A model generated the notes under the pieces. It saw nothing but the letters and a program-made list of their open reading frames with translations. It was not told where the DNA came from and searched no databases. Source: Oscillospiraceae bacterium (GTDB lineage Bacteria; Bacillota; Clostridia; Oscillospirales; Ruminococcaceae). Taken from it: DNA of 64,000 nucleotides. The DNA lies in NCBI GenBank assembly GCA_017847885.1, contig JAGAUA010000038.1, positions 1 through 64,000 of the forward strand. Reading direction: 5' to 3'. Within the stretch, counting starts at the first letter, position 1. The number at the start of each line of letters is the position of its first letter. Shown here piece after piece: positions 7,441 through 14,085 of this stretch. A program made the position numbers and the translations under genes.

Positions 7441-8744
7441 GTGTCTTTAAATCCTCCTCCCTGAGACGAATTCACCACAAACGAATTCGCCTTTCTTGAA
7501 AAACGTGTAAGACCGCTTGCCCAGACCTGAGTCTTTTCTCCCGAAAGGACGAAGGCTCTCAAATCAGCCTTTCGCAGAACGGTTCTGTCGTTTTCCATAA
7601 CATCAAGGTCGATAAAGTCAATGATCTCCTGCGCAATAAACCGCCGCGATTGTTCGGTTATAAGCCTACGCCAGTCGGAAAGCTGCTCCTTGGTCATATC
7701 CCTGCCGAAAACCACTCCGTAGCCTCCTGCCTCGGAAACGTCCTTTATTACAAGCTTTTCAAGATTATCCAAAACATATTTCCTGTCTTCCTCATAGAAA
7801 GGCAGATACGTAGGAGCGTTTTTCAGAACAGGCTCTTCGCCCAGATAGTATTTTATCATCTTCGGGACGAAATAATAGATGCCCTTGTCGTCGGCAACTC
7901 CGTTTCCGGGAGCATTGATTATTGCCACATTTCCCGCGCGGTAGGCGTCCATGATGTGAGGAACACCGATAAGGGACTCGGGCAGGAAGGTCATCGGGTC
8001 GAGATATTCGTCGGAAATACGGCGGTAAACAGCGCCTACTCTGGTTTTTCCGCCCTGATAATCTTTCATATAGAGAATGTTGTTCTCCACAAAAAGATCC
8101 GAATTCTGAACAAGGATCGCACCTGTTTTCTCCGCAAAATAGCTATGCTCGAAATATGCGGCGTTATATCTTCCCGGAGTAAGTATAACGTTTATTCCGC
8201 CGCAGTTCACATGATCCATTGTGCTGCGCAGAAGCGACGCATAGTTGCGGTTGTCGGCAATGCGGTTGTTTTCAAACGCACCGGGACTTGCCATTCTGCA
8301 CAGCTCTCTTGCGATAAGCGGATAGCTTGCTCCCGAAGGAATACGGAGATTATCCTCCAGTATGTACCATGTACCGTCCTGTGCCTGAACAAGGTCGATA
8401 CCTGAAATATGGCTATAAATGCCTTTTGGCGGAGTTATTTCTGCGCAAGGAGCGAGGTATCCCTTTGAGATATACACAAAAACCTCGGGAATGATCCCGT
8501 CCTTGATTATTTTGCCGTCGGAATAAATATCCTTTAAAAACAAGTTAAGCGCGTCAACACGCTGAACGAGACCCTTTTCCATAGCAGAAAAATCCTCGGC
8601 GGAAATAATACGGGGAATTGCGTCAAACGGAAAAAGCTGTTCATTGAACGTACCGTTCTTATAAATTCCGAATTTTACCCCATAACGTGCAAGCAGCTCG
8701 TTTACAGCTTTAGCGTCAGCAACAGGTGTGTTCATATAATTCAT
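7419..8744 (-). CDS. Circularly permuted ATP-grasp type 2 ligase-like protein
   Basis: 441 residues. Recognisable stretches are LEDNLRIPSGASYPLIARE, YRRISDEYLDP, NAPGNGVADDK and, near the C-terminus, VVNSSQGGGFKDTWVL; these mark the COG2308 family, ATP-dependent amide ligases with a permuted ATP-grasp fold. The protein is slightly shorter at the N-terminus than typical members of 470-490 residues. It is the first gene of a five-gene operon driven by a strong promoter at 8809-8837, with a hairpin in its leader. Joining carboxylate to amine groups of a peptide or amino acid is the family-level expectation; the substrate is unknown. Confidence 0.88.
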   Translation of the reverse strand: MNYMNTPVADAKAVNELLARYGVKFGIYKNGTFNEQLFPFDAIPRIISAEDFSAMEKGLVQRVDALNLFLKDIYSDGKIIKDGIIPEVFVYISKGYLAPCAEITPPKGIYSHISGIDLVQAQDGTWYILEDNLRIPSGASYPLIARELCRMASPGAFENNRIADNRNYASLLRSTMDHVNCGGINVILTPGRYNAAYFEHSYFAEKTGAILVQNSDLFVENNILYMKDYQGGKTRVGAVYRRISDEYLDPMTFLPESLIGVPHIMDAYRAGNVAIINAPGNGVADDKGIYYFVPKMIKYYLGEEPVLKNAPTYLPFYEEDRKYVLDNLEKLVIKDVSEAGGYGVVFGRDMTKEQLSDWRRLITEQSRRFIAQEIIDFIDLDVMENDRTVLRKADLRAFVLSGEKTQVWASGLTRFSRKANSFVVNSSQGGGFKDTWVLLPE

Positions 8745-8762
8745 CTCTTTTCCTAAAAGAAG

Positions 8763-8793
8763 AAGGCGCTTCGGGAATACTCCGAAACGCCTT
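8763..8793 (-). promoter_or_regulatory. Leader hairpin of the ATP-grasp operon
   Basis: On the minus strand AAGGCG-TTTCGG pairs with CCGAAG-CGCCTT, giving a strong stem that begins within about 15 bases of the expected transcript start and is followed by CTTCTTCTTTT just before the ribosome site. It could stabilise the 5' end or act as an attenuator; no coding or riboswitch signature is visible. Confidence 0.55.
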
Positions 8794-8808
8794 TGTTTCT
8801 ACACTCTT

Positions 8809-8837
8809 ATTATATCACCGACAGCAATTGTTGTCAA
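8809..8837 (-). promoter_or_regulatory. Sigma-A promoter of the ATP-grasp operon
   Basis: Minus strand TTGACA (8832-8837) and TATAAT (8809-8814) with exactly 17 bases between: a perfect consensus, so the five-gene operon is probably well expressed unless the leader hairpin restrains it. Confidence 0.85.
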
Positions 8838-8954
8838 TCGTAAAAATGACGGATATAACTATAAGAATTTCATTTTAATGGTACATATCAGCTAAAAAGG
8901 TATTACTCTACAAACTTTTGACATTTCAAATTAACAATCTTGCATTACAGCGTA

Positions 8955-8993
8955 CAAAAAATCCGTTCTGCTGTCACACAAAACGGATTTTTT
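8955..8993 (-). terminator. Terminator of pcrA
   Basis: AAAAAATCCGTT and AACGGATTTTTT form a symmetric stem with a 15-base loop, 15 bases past the pcrA stop. U tracts occur on both strands. Confidence 0.8.
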
Positions 8994-9008
8994 ATATTGT
9001 CTCTAAAT

Positions 9009-11381
9009 TTATATTTTTGCTATTTTGGCAAAGTTCGCCATCAGCTTTTTAGTGCCTACCGTATCAAAAGCAACCTCAAGCATTGCGTCGTTGCTGATTT
9101 TTTTCACCGATACAACAGTTCCCTCGCCGAAAACATTATGCTTTACCCTCTCGCCTACGCTGAAATCACAGCTGCGGCTCTTTTTTGCCTGCTCGATCTT
9201 TCGGTTGGCAAGCTCGTTTTGCAGGGTATATTTCGGTATATTCTGAACGATAACATCATCATCGCTGTCGTCACGCATTTTTATTGTGCTGTCAATCTTC
9301 TGAATATATTCGGGAGCAATTTCCTTTGCAAAACGTGAGATCAGATTGCGGTTTGTGGAGCCGAACAGCATACGCTGCTTTGCATGGGTAATAAACAGCT
9401 TTTTCTTTGCACGGGTTATGGCAACATACGCAAGCCTGCGCTCCTCCTCCATATCCTCCTGCGTATTCATGCTGCGTATCCCGGGGAAAATGCCCTCCTC
9501 CATGCCGACAATAAAAACAGTTGGAAACTCAAGACCCTTTGCGCTGTGCATAGTCATAAGCGAGACCACGTCATCATTTTCGTCAAGCTTGTCAATGTCG
9601 GTATAAAGACTGATTTCCTCCAAAAATCCCGAAAGCGACGCCTCATCGCCGTTTTCTTCCACATACTGCACCATGGTAGTTTTCAGCTCGCTGATGTTCT
9701 CCATGCGGGTCACGCCCTCGTCTCCGAGAGCCTTCATAGCATCTGCATACCCCGTTTTTTCAAGCAGCACGTCAAGAAGCAGGTCCAAAGGCTGATTTTC
9801 GGCAATATCCGCAAGTTCAATGAACATATCCGCTGTTTTTACAAGCGCCGCGGACTTTTTGGAAAGCAGCGGATAGCTGCCGCTGTTTTTCATAACCTCA
9901 ACGGGCGACATATTCAAATCTCCCGAAATTTGCTCTATCAAGGACACGGTCGTATCGCCTATTCCCCTTTTGGGCTCGTTTATGATACGCTTAAATCGCA
10001 GCATATCGCGGCTGTTGTTCAGCACGGCAAGGTATGCTATCATGTCTTTGACTTCCTTGCGGTCATAGAAGCGCATACCGCCGATGACCTTATAGGGAAT
10101 ACCGCTTTGAGTGAAGGTACGTTCAAGGCTGTTGGACTGTGCATTCATGCGGTACAAAACAGCGTAATCCTTATACTGACCGCCGTTTTTGATACCCTCA
10201 AGAATTTCCGACGCAACAAATCTTGACTCTGCCGACTCGTCAAAAGCCTTATAAACCGTAACCTTTTCGCCGTCCCCTGCACTCGTCCAAAGCTTCTTAT
10301 CCTTACGGGAAAGATTATTTGCAATAACGGAATTTGCAGCGCTCAAAATATTCTGGGTGGAGCGGTAATTCTGTTCGAGACGTATTACCGTTGAGTTTTC
10401 AAACTGCTCCTCAAAGCTTAGGATATTTTCGATAGTTGCGCCGCGGAACTTGTAAATGGACTGGTCGTCATCGCCCACAACACAAAGATTTTTATGTCCC
10501 TCGGAAAGCAGGGATACCAAACGGAACTGCGCCTGATTGGTGTCCTGATACTCGTCGACCATTATGTATTTGTAAAGATTGCGGTAGTGGTTCAGCACGT
10601 CCTCTTCCTTCTCGAACAGCTCAACTGTCAGACGGATTATATCATCAAAATCAAGAGCATTTGCCGCGCGCAGACGGGATTGGTACATCTTGTAAAGCTT
10701 TGCTATGCCCATTTTGCGGTAGTCGCCCTTTGCGTTTTGCTCAAACTCCTCGGGGGTGATAAGCTTATCCTTTGCGGAAGAAATTATGCCGAGCACCGAT
10801 TTGGGCGGAAAAGCCTTATCGGACAAATCAAGGGGGTCATAGCAGGATTTCAGCAGACGCTGACTGTCGTCGCTGTCGTAGATAGTAAAGTTTGACGTAT
10901 ACCCCAAATGGTGAATTTCGCGGCGCAGTATTCTCACGCAAGCAGAGTGAAAGGTTGAAGCGTTAATGCTTTCCGCGTTTGCTCCGAGCATAGTTTGGAG
11001 TCTTTCTTTAAGCTCCCCCGCCGCCTTGTTTGTAAATGTGATAGCAAGGATATTCCACGGGTTGACGCGGTCTGCCGCAACAATATCCGCAAGATGCGAA
11101 ACAACATTTTCGTCCTTGCTTCCGTCGTATTCCTCAAGAAATTTTATATCTTCATCGGACACGCCCGTACAGCAGCTTTCGTCCATATACGCGTTTCCGA
11201 ATGTAACCATGTTTGCAATTCTGTTTACAAGCACGGAGGTTTTTCCGCTTCCTGCGCCTGCAAGGATAAGAACGGGACCTTTAACGGTAAACACCGCTTT
11301 TTTCTGCATATCGTTCAGATGCTCAAAATATTTTTCAAGTGCTTTTCTTTTTGCCGTGGTAAAATCAATTTTGTTTGCCAT
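9009..11381 (-). CDS. pcrA: ATP-dependent DNA helicase PcrA/UvrD
   Basis: 790 residues, superfamily 1A 3'-5' helicase used in nucleotide excision repair and removal of RecA filaments. Walker A is AGAGSGKT (K47). Further motifs are ITFTNKAAGELKERL, VDEYQDTN, GDDDQSIYKFRGA, EQNYRST, MTMHSAKGLEFP and ERRLAYVAITRAK. Between motif I and motif Ia there is an insertion of roughly 45 acidic residues (starting near FGNAYMDESCC) compared with Bacillus PcrA. The C-terminus has the tudor-like module GERVKHNVFGEGTVVSV that binds RNA polymerase in this family. The start at ATG 11381 follows GGAGG; the longer frame to 11441 lacks a ribosome site. Confidence 0.95.
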   Translation of the reverse strand: MANKIDFTTAKRKALEKYFEHLNDMQKKAVFTVKGPVLILAGAGSGKTSVLVNRIANMVTFGNAYMDESCCTGVSDEDIKFLEEYDGSKDENVVSHLADIVAADRVNPWNILAITFTNKAAGELKERLQTMLGANAESINASTFHSACVRILRREIHHLGYTSNFTIYDSDDSQRLLKSCYDPLDLSDKAFPPKSVLGIISSAKDKLITPEEFEQNAKGDYRKMGIAKLYKMYQSRLRAANALDFDDIIRLTVELFEKEEDVLNHYRNLYKYIMVDEYQDTNQAQFRLVSLLSEGHKNLCVVGDDDQSIYKFRGATIENILSFEEQFENSTVIRLEQNYRSTQNILSAANSVIANNLSRKDKKLWTSAGDGEKVTVYKAFDESAESRFVASEILEGIKNGGQYKDYAVLYRMNAQSNSLERTFTQSGIPYKVIGGMRFYDRKEVKDMIAYLAVLNNSRDMLRFKRIINEPKRGIGDTTVSLIEQISGDLNMSPVEVMKNSGSYPLLSKKSAALVKTADMFIELADIAENQPLDLLLDVLLEKTGYADAMKALGDEGVTRMENISELKTTMVQYVEENGDEASLSGFLEEISLYTDIDKLDENDDVVSLMTMHSAKGLEFPTVFIVGMEEGIFPGIRSMNTQEDMEEERRLAYVAITRAKKKLFITHAKQRMLFGSTNRNLISRFAKEIAPEYIQKIDSTIKMRDDSDDDVIVQNIPKYTLQNELANRKIEQAKKSRSCDFSVGERVKHNVFGEGTVVSVKKISNDAMLEVAFDTVGTKKLMANFAKIAKI

Positions 11382-11503
11382 AAAAACCTCCAACATTACC
11401 CGAAGGGTCATATTTTTAGCTGTAATAATATTATAACACATTCGGCAAATTAAGAAAAGAGCATTTTACATTTTTAACACTTTTATAATAAATATCCCAA
11501 AAC

Positions 11504-11615
11504 AAAAAAGCCGCACCTTTAGGGAAGTACCGATAAAAAAATTCTATCGGTACCGAGCGACAAACTTTGAGCATTTCGCAAATTAACATACAAAATGACA
11601 AAAAAGCCGCACCTT
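11504..11615. repeat. Partial duplication of the rplL terminator arm
   Basis: AAAAAAGCCGCACCTTT occurs at 11504-11520 and again at 11599-11615, 95 bases apart. Only the second copy continues into the full terminator. Between them lies a separate palindrome GTACCGATA...TATCGGTAC (about 11527-11553). No gene was seen between rplL and pcrA. Confidence 0.55.
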
Positions 11616-11629
11616 TCGGTACGGCTTTT
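11601..11629 (-). terminator. Terminator of rplJ-rplL
   Basis: Minus strand AGCCGTACC-GAAA-GGTGCGGCT then TTTTTT: a 9-bp stem (one mismatch) with a GAAA loop and U tract, 18 bases after the rplL stop. Confidence 0.9.
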
Positions 11630-11647
11630 GATTTGCTTGTTATCGAA

Positions 11648-12019
11648 TTACTTGAGTTCGATTGTAGCGCCTGCAGCTTCGAGCTTAGCCTTGAGATCCT
11701 CAGCGTCAGCCTTGGAAGCGCCTTCCTTGAGAGCCTTAGGAGCAGCCTCAACGAGCTCCTTAGCTTCCTTAAGGGAAAGACCGCAAACGTCCTTAACAGC
11801 CTTGATAACGTCCATCTTCTTGTCGCCGAAGGAAGCAAGAATTACGTCGAATTCTGTCTTCTCAGCAGCACCAGCAGCACCGCCAGCAGCGGGAGCAGCA
11901 GCAGCTACAACTGCGGATACACCGTACTTCTCCTGGATACCCTCAACGAGCTCGGAAAGCTCAAGGATGGAAAGAGCGTCAATTAAATCAAGAATATTTG
12001 TAATTTTCTCGGATGCCAT
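11648..12019 (-). CDS. rplL: 50S ribosomal protein L7/L12
   Basis: 123 residues. The N-terminal dimerisation helix ([20 protein letters not shown]), Ala/Gly-rich hinge (about 37-53, [14 protein letters not shown]) and C-terminal factor-binding domain ([20 protein letters not shown] onwards, with [16 protein letters not shown]) are in the canonical order. It forms the flexible stalk of the large subunit and recruits elongation-factor GTPases. AAGGAG precedes the ATG. It is cotranscribed with rplJ. rpoB, which often follows rplL, is absent here; pcrA follows after the terminator. Confidence 0.98.
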   Translation of the reverse strand: MASEKITNILDLIDALSILELSELVEGIQEKYGVSAVVAAAAPAAGGAAGAAEKTEFDVILASFGDKKMDVIKAVKDVCGLSLKEAKELVEAAPKALKEGASKADAEDLKAKLEAAGATIELK

Positions 12020-12107
12020 AATAATAATCTCCTTTTTAATGTAATTTCGTGCTTATGCACATTTCAGATTTTGCGGAACTATGCCGCGTTTTTCATCAAA
12101 GCTGATG

Positions 12108-12620
12108 TTATGCAGCTTCCTCTGAGTTCTTCTTGTCCACGAGAGCCTGCAGTGTTGCAGCAAGGTTCTGCATAGGAGCCTGGAGAGAACCGAGAAGCTG
12201 TGCAAGAAGAGTTTCCTTGGAAGGGATCTTGGAAAGAGCAGTAACACCCTTTTCATCGTAGATCTCCTTACCGATGAAGCCTGCTTTGAGGTTGAACTTG
12301 TTCTCTGCGCTCTCGGCAAATTTACCGAGGATACGAGCGGGAGCAGTTTCGTCGCTGTCTGTAACAGCAATAGCACTGGTGCCCTCGAGAACGCTCTCAA
12401 GACCCTCAAGACCTGCATTCTTAACTGCAAAGCGGAGCATAGAATTCTTCTCAACGAAGTAATTTACGCCTGCCTCTCTGAGTTCCTTTCTGAGCTTGGT
12501 GTCCTCCTCAACGGTGATACCCTTGTAGTCAACGATAACACCTGCTGTTGCATTGTTGAGCATCTCGGTAAGAGCCTCAACTCTTGCTTTCTTGGATTCA
12601 AGTACCTTTGCGCTTGGCAT
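12108..12620 (-). CDS. rplJ: 50S ribosomal protein L10
   Basis: 170 residues. The start MPSAKVLESKKARVEALTEM, VIVDYKGITVEEDTKLRKEL and the C-terminal L7/L12-binding helix (LAATLQALVDKK) are typical. It anchors the L7/L12 stalk. The ATG at 12620 sits 9 bases after GGAGGT; a TTG 27 bases upstream is not needed. A long 5' leader (to about 12826) holds the L10-binding RNA and an intrinsic terminator, so synthesis is expected to be autoregulated by L10 or L10-L12 complex. rplK and rplA are not upstream; the neighbouring gene is a rhomboid-like membrane protein. Confidence 0.97.
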   Translation of the reverse strand: MPSAKVLESKKARVEALTEMLNNATAGVIVDYKGITVEEDTKLRKELREAGVNYFVEKNSMLRFAVKNAGLEGLESVLEGTSAIAVTDSDETAPARILGKFAESAENKFNLKAGFIGKEIYDEKGVTALSKIPSKETLLAQLLGSLQAPMQNLAATLQALVDKKNSEEAA

Positions 12621-12682
12621 AATAGATTTCACCTCCGAATAATTCAATAAACGCGGTAAAGCGTTTTTTGCTATACGGATTC

Positions 12683-12715
12683 AAAAAAAAGAAAACCTTT
12701 CCCATAACAGAAAAG
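12683..12715 (-). terminator. Attenuator in the rplJ leader
   Basis: Minus strand CCTTTTC-tgttat-GGGAAAGG followed by TTTTCTTTTTTTT. It lies between the L10-binding motif and the rplJ start, as expected for transcription attenuation in this operon. Confidence 0.8.
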
Positions 12716-12734
12716 GCGCAAGTACATATTAATA

Positions 12735-12790
12735 CTTACCATCTTTTCCTCGGCAGGAATTACGGCGTTTCCGCCACCTGCTGTCTTTAG
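12735..12790 (-). ncRNA. Ribosomal protein L10 leader RNA
   Basis: On the minus strand AGACAGCAGGTGGCGG...CGCC is followed by TAATTCCTGCCGAGG. The AGACAGyAGGTG and TTCCTrCCGAGG halves pair to form the L10-binding kink-turn element known from Bacillus and other bacteria. It lies 25-90 bases from the promoter at 12833-12861. Confidence 0.85.
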
Positions 12791-12832
12791 AATACGATAG
12801 CCGCCGCATGGCTATTGCCACACAACTATTGC

Positions 12833-12861
12833 ATTATAACACACAAATCAAAGCTTGTCAA
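12833..12861 (-). promoter_or_regulatory. Sigma-A promoter of rplJ-rplL
   Basis: Minus strand TTGACA (12856-12861) and TATAAT (12833-12838), 17-base spacer. It falls partly within the gap after the rhomboid-like gene, whose stop is at 12872. Confidence 0.88.
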
Positions 12862-12871
12862 GTGTTTTTTA

Positions 12872-13606
12872 TTATTTTTCTTCGTATTTTGTCATTTTTA
12901 TATTTTTCTTAAAATTGCTCCTTACCTTGCGGTACTTAAACTTGTCCCGTATCTTTATGAAAAAGTCTCCGCCGAAAAACAGCACCAAATTAAGCATGGA
13001 CATAAAAATCGCAAGGCGCTGACCGTTAAACGCGCCCATCATATTCCAGAACAAACTAAGCGGCATTTTTACGCTTATTGCATAAACCAAAAGCGAAACA
13101 GGAATAAACTCATAGATAAGCATTGCCGCGTCCAGCCATGCCAGCCATTTCATCTTTACGGGAATAAAGAAAAACAGCAGAAGCTGGGTATTGGGGAAAA
13201 TGATTGCCATAGCAAGGAACAGCGACAGGTTGATATAATAATTTGTTGCATACCCCGTTATAAAGCCGCCCACAGCCGTAAGAAGCACGCCTAAAAAATA
13301 GTACACGTTAAAATTAAAGCTTCCCCACGCGCTTTCAAGGCTGGAACCGATAAACCAGTACATATACAGCCAGAACACCATTGAGATAGGGCTGCCGCTT
13401 TGGGGTACGAAAACAAAGGTGATTACGCGCCATACCTGACCGCGGAATATTGCGTCACGGTCAAAGGTAAGGTACTGCATAAGGGGTATATCGGGGAAAA
13501 GAAACCAGAACGCAAAAACAATACCCGTTCCGATAACGATATAAAGCATAAGATTTTCAATGTAGAAGCGCCCGAATTTACGGTTGAGCTTGTTTAGTAT
13601 GCTCAA
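12872..13606 (-). CDS. Rhomboid-like integral membrane protein, catalytic motif not seen
   Basis: About 244 residues with six or so hydrophobic segments and a basic C-terminal tail (KIRDKFKYRKVRSNFKKNIK). The stretch FRGQVWRVITFVFVPQSGSP resembles the loop 1 region of rhomboids (GQxWRLxTxxFxH), but neither the GxSG serine nor the matching His is visible, so it is probably a rhomboid or derlin-type pseudoprotease or an unrelated membrane protein. The start is taken as TTG 13606, 8 bases after AAGAGGT; a TTG at 13612 overlaps that site. Single gene, upstream of rplJ. Confidence 0.65.
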   Translation of the reverse strand: MSILNKLNRKFGRFYIENLMLYIVIGTGIVFAFWFLFPDIPLMQYLTFDRDAIFRGQVWRVITFVFVPQSGSPISMVFWLYMYWFIGSSLESAWGSFNFNVYYFLGVLLTAVGGFITGYATNYYINLSLFLAMAIIFPNTQLLLFFFIPVKMKWLAWLDAAMLIYEFIPVSLLVYAISVKMPLSLFWNMMGAFNGQRLAIFMSMLNLVLFFGGDFFIKIRDKFKYRKVRSNFKKNIKMTKYEEK

Positions 13607-13685
13607 TAGCAAGACCTCTTTTCATAAATTTTGGAATTTTAATATTGATATTATACCACTCAATTGTTAAAAAAGCAATAACCTA

Positions 13686-13727
13686 TTGCAAATAATGATA
13701 AAATGGGGTATAATACTATTATAGTAT
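13686..13727 (+). promoter_or_regulatory. Promoter and palindromic site of the DUF1858 gene
   Basis: TTGCAA (13686-13691), 17 bases, TATAAT (13709-13714). The palindrome ATACTAT-T-ATAGTAT (13713-13727) begins inside the -10 and covers the start of transcription, a likely operator or the base of a 5' hairpin. Confidence 0.65.
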
Positions 13728-13747
13728 AATTTTTGGAGGAATAAAAA

Positions 13748-13954
13748 ATGGCTGCTGAAATCACAAAAGACATGATAATAGGCGAGATCCTTGACATGGA
13801 TCCCGACACGGCTCCTTACTTCCTTGAAATGGGTATGCACTGCCTTGGCTGTCCCTCGGCAAGAGGCGAAAGTCTTGAGGACGCTTGTGCTGTACACGGC
13901 ATTGAGGTCTCCGAGCTTATTGCAAAGCTGAACGCTCATTTCGCTCAAAAGTAA
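13748..13954 (+). CDS. DUF1858 domain protein (ScdA-N-like)
   Basis: 68 residues: [20 protein letters not shown], then [20 protein letters not shown] and [14 protein letters not shown]. The CxxC motif in HCLGCPSA is characteristic of DUF1858, a small helical domain found alone in anaerobes or attached to hybrid-cluster and iron-sulfur repair proteins; a redox or Fe-S-related role is suspected, not shown. It has its own promoter and a strong GGAGG site. A single-gene transcript is likely, with a long imperfect hairpin downstream (13990-14037). Confidence 0.85.
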   Translation: MAAEITKDMIIGEILDMDPDTAPYFLEMGMHCLGCPSARGESLEDACAVHGIEVSELIAKLNAHFAQK

Positions 13955-13989
13955 GCTGTCTGCGCCTTTTAGCGGCGTATTGCGGCAAT

Positions 13990-14037
13990 ACCGTAAATTT
14001 CTGCCGTGCATAAAAATGTGCGGCAAAATTTTACGGT
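13990..14037 (+). terminator. Imperfect hairpin after the DUF1858 gene
   Basis: ACCGTAAA-TTT-TGCCG...CGGCA-AAATT-TTACGGT forms a long interrupted stem. It lacks a clean U tract, so it may be a weak terminator or an mRNA 3' stabiliser. Confidence 0.4.
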
Positions 14038-14085
14038 GTTGCCTGTATTTTTACCTTGTAATTATTGACCGGAGAATGGAAATTT

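Noticed and set aside
12739-12786. T-box leader before rplJ
   Set aside because: The paired AGACAGCAGGTG and TTCCTGCCGAGG motifs belong to the L10 leader; no T-box sequence or specifier stem is present.
13990-14037. Small structured RNA gene
   Set aside because: Only one imperfect stem is visible, with no promoter of its own; it is better read as a 3' end hairpin.
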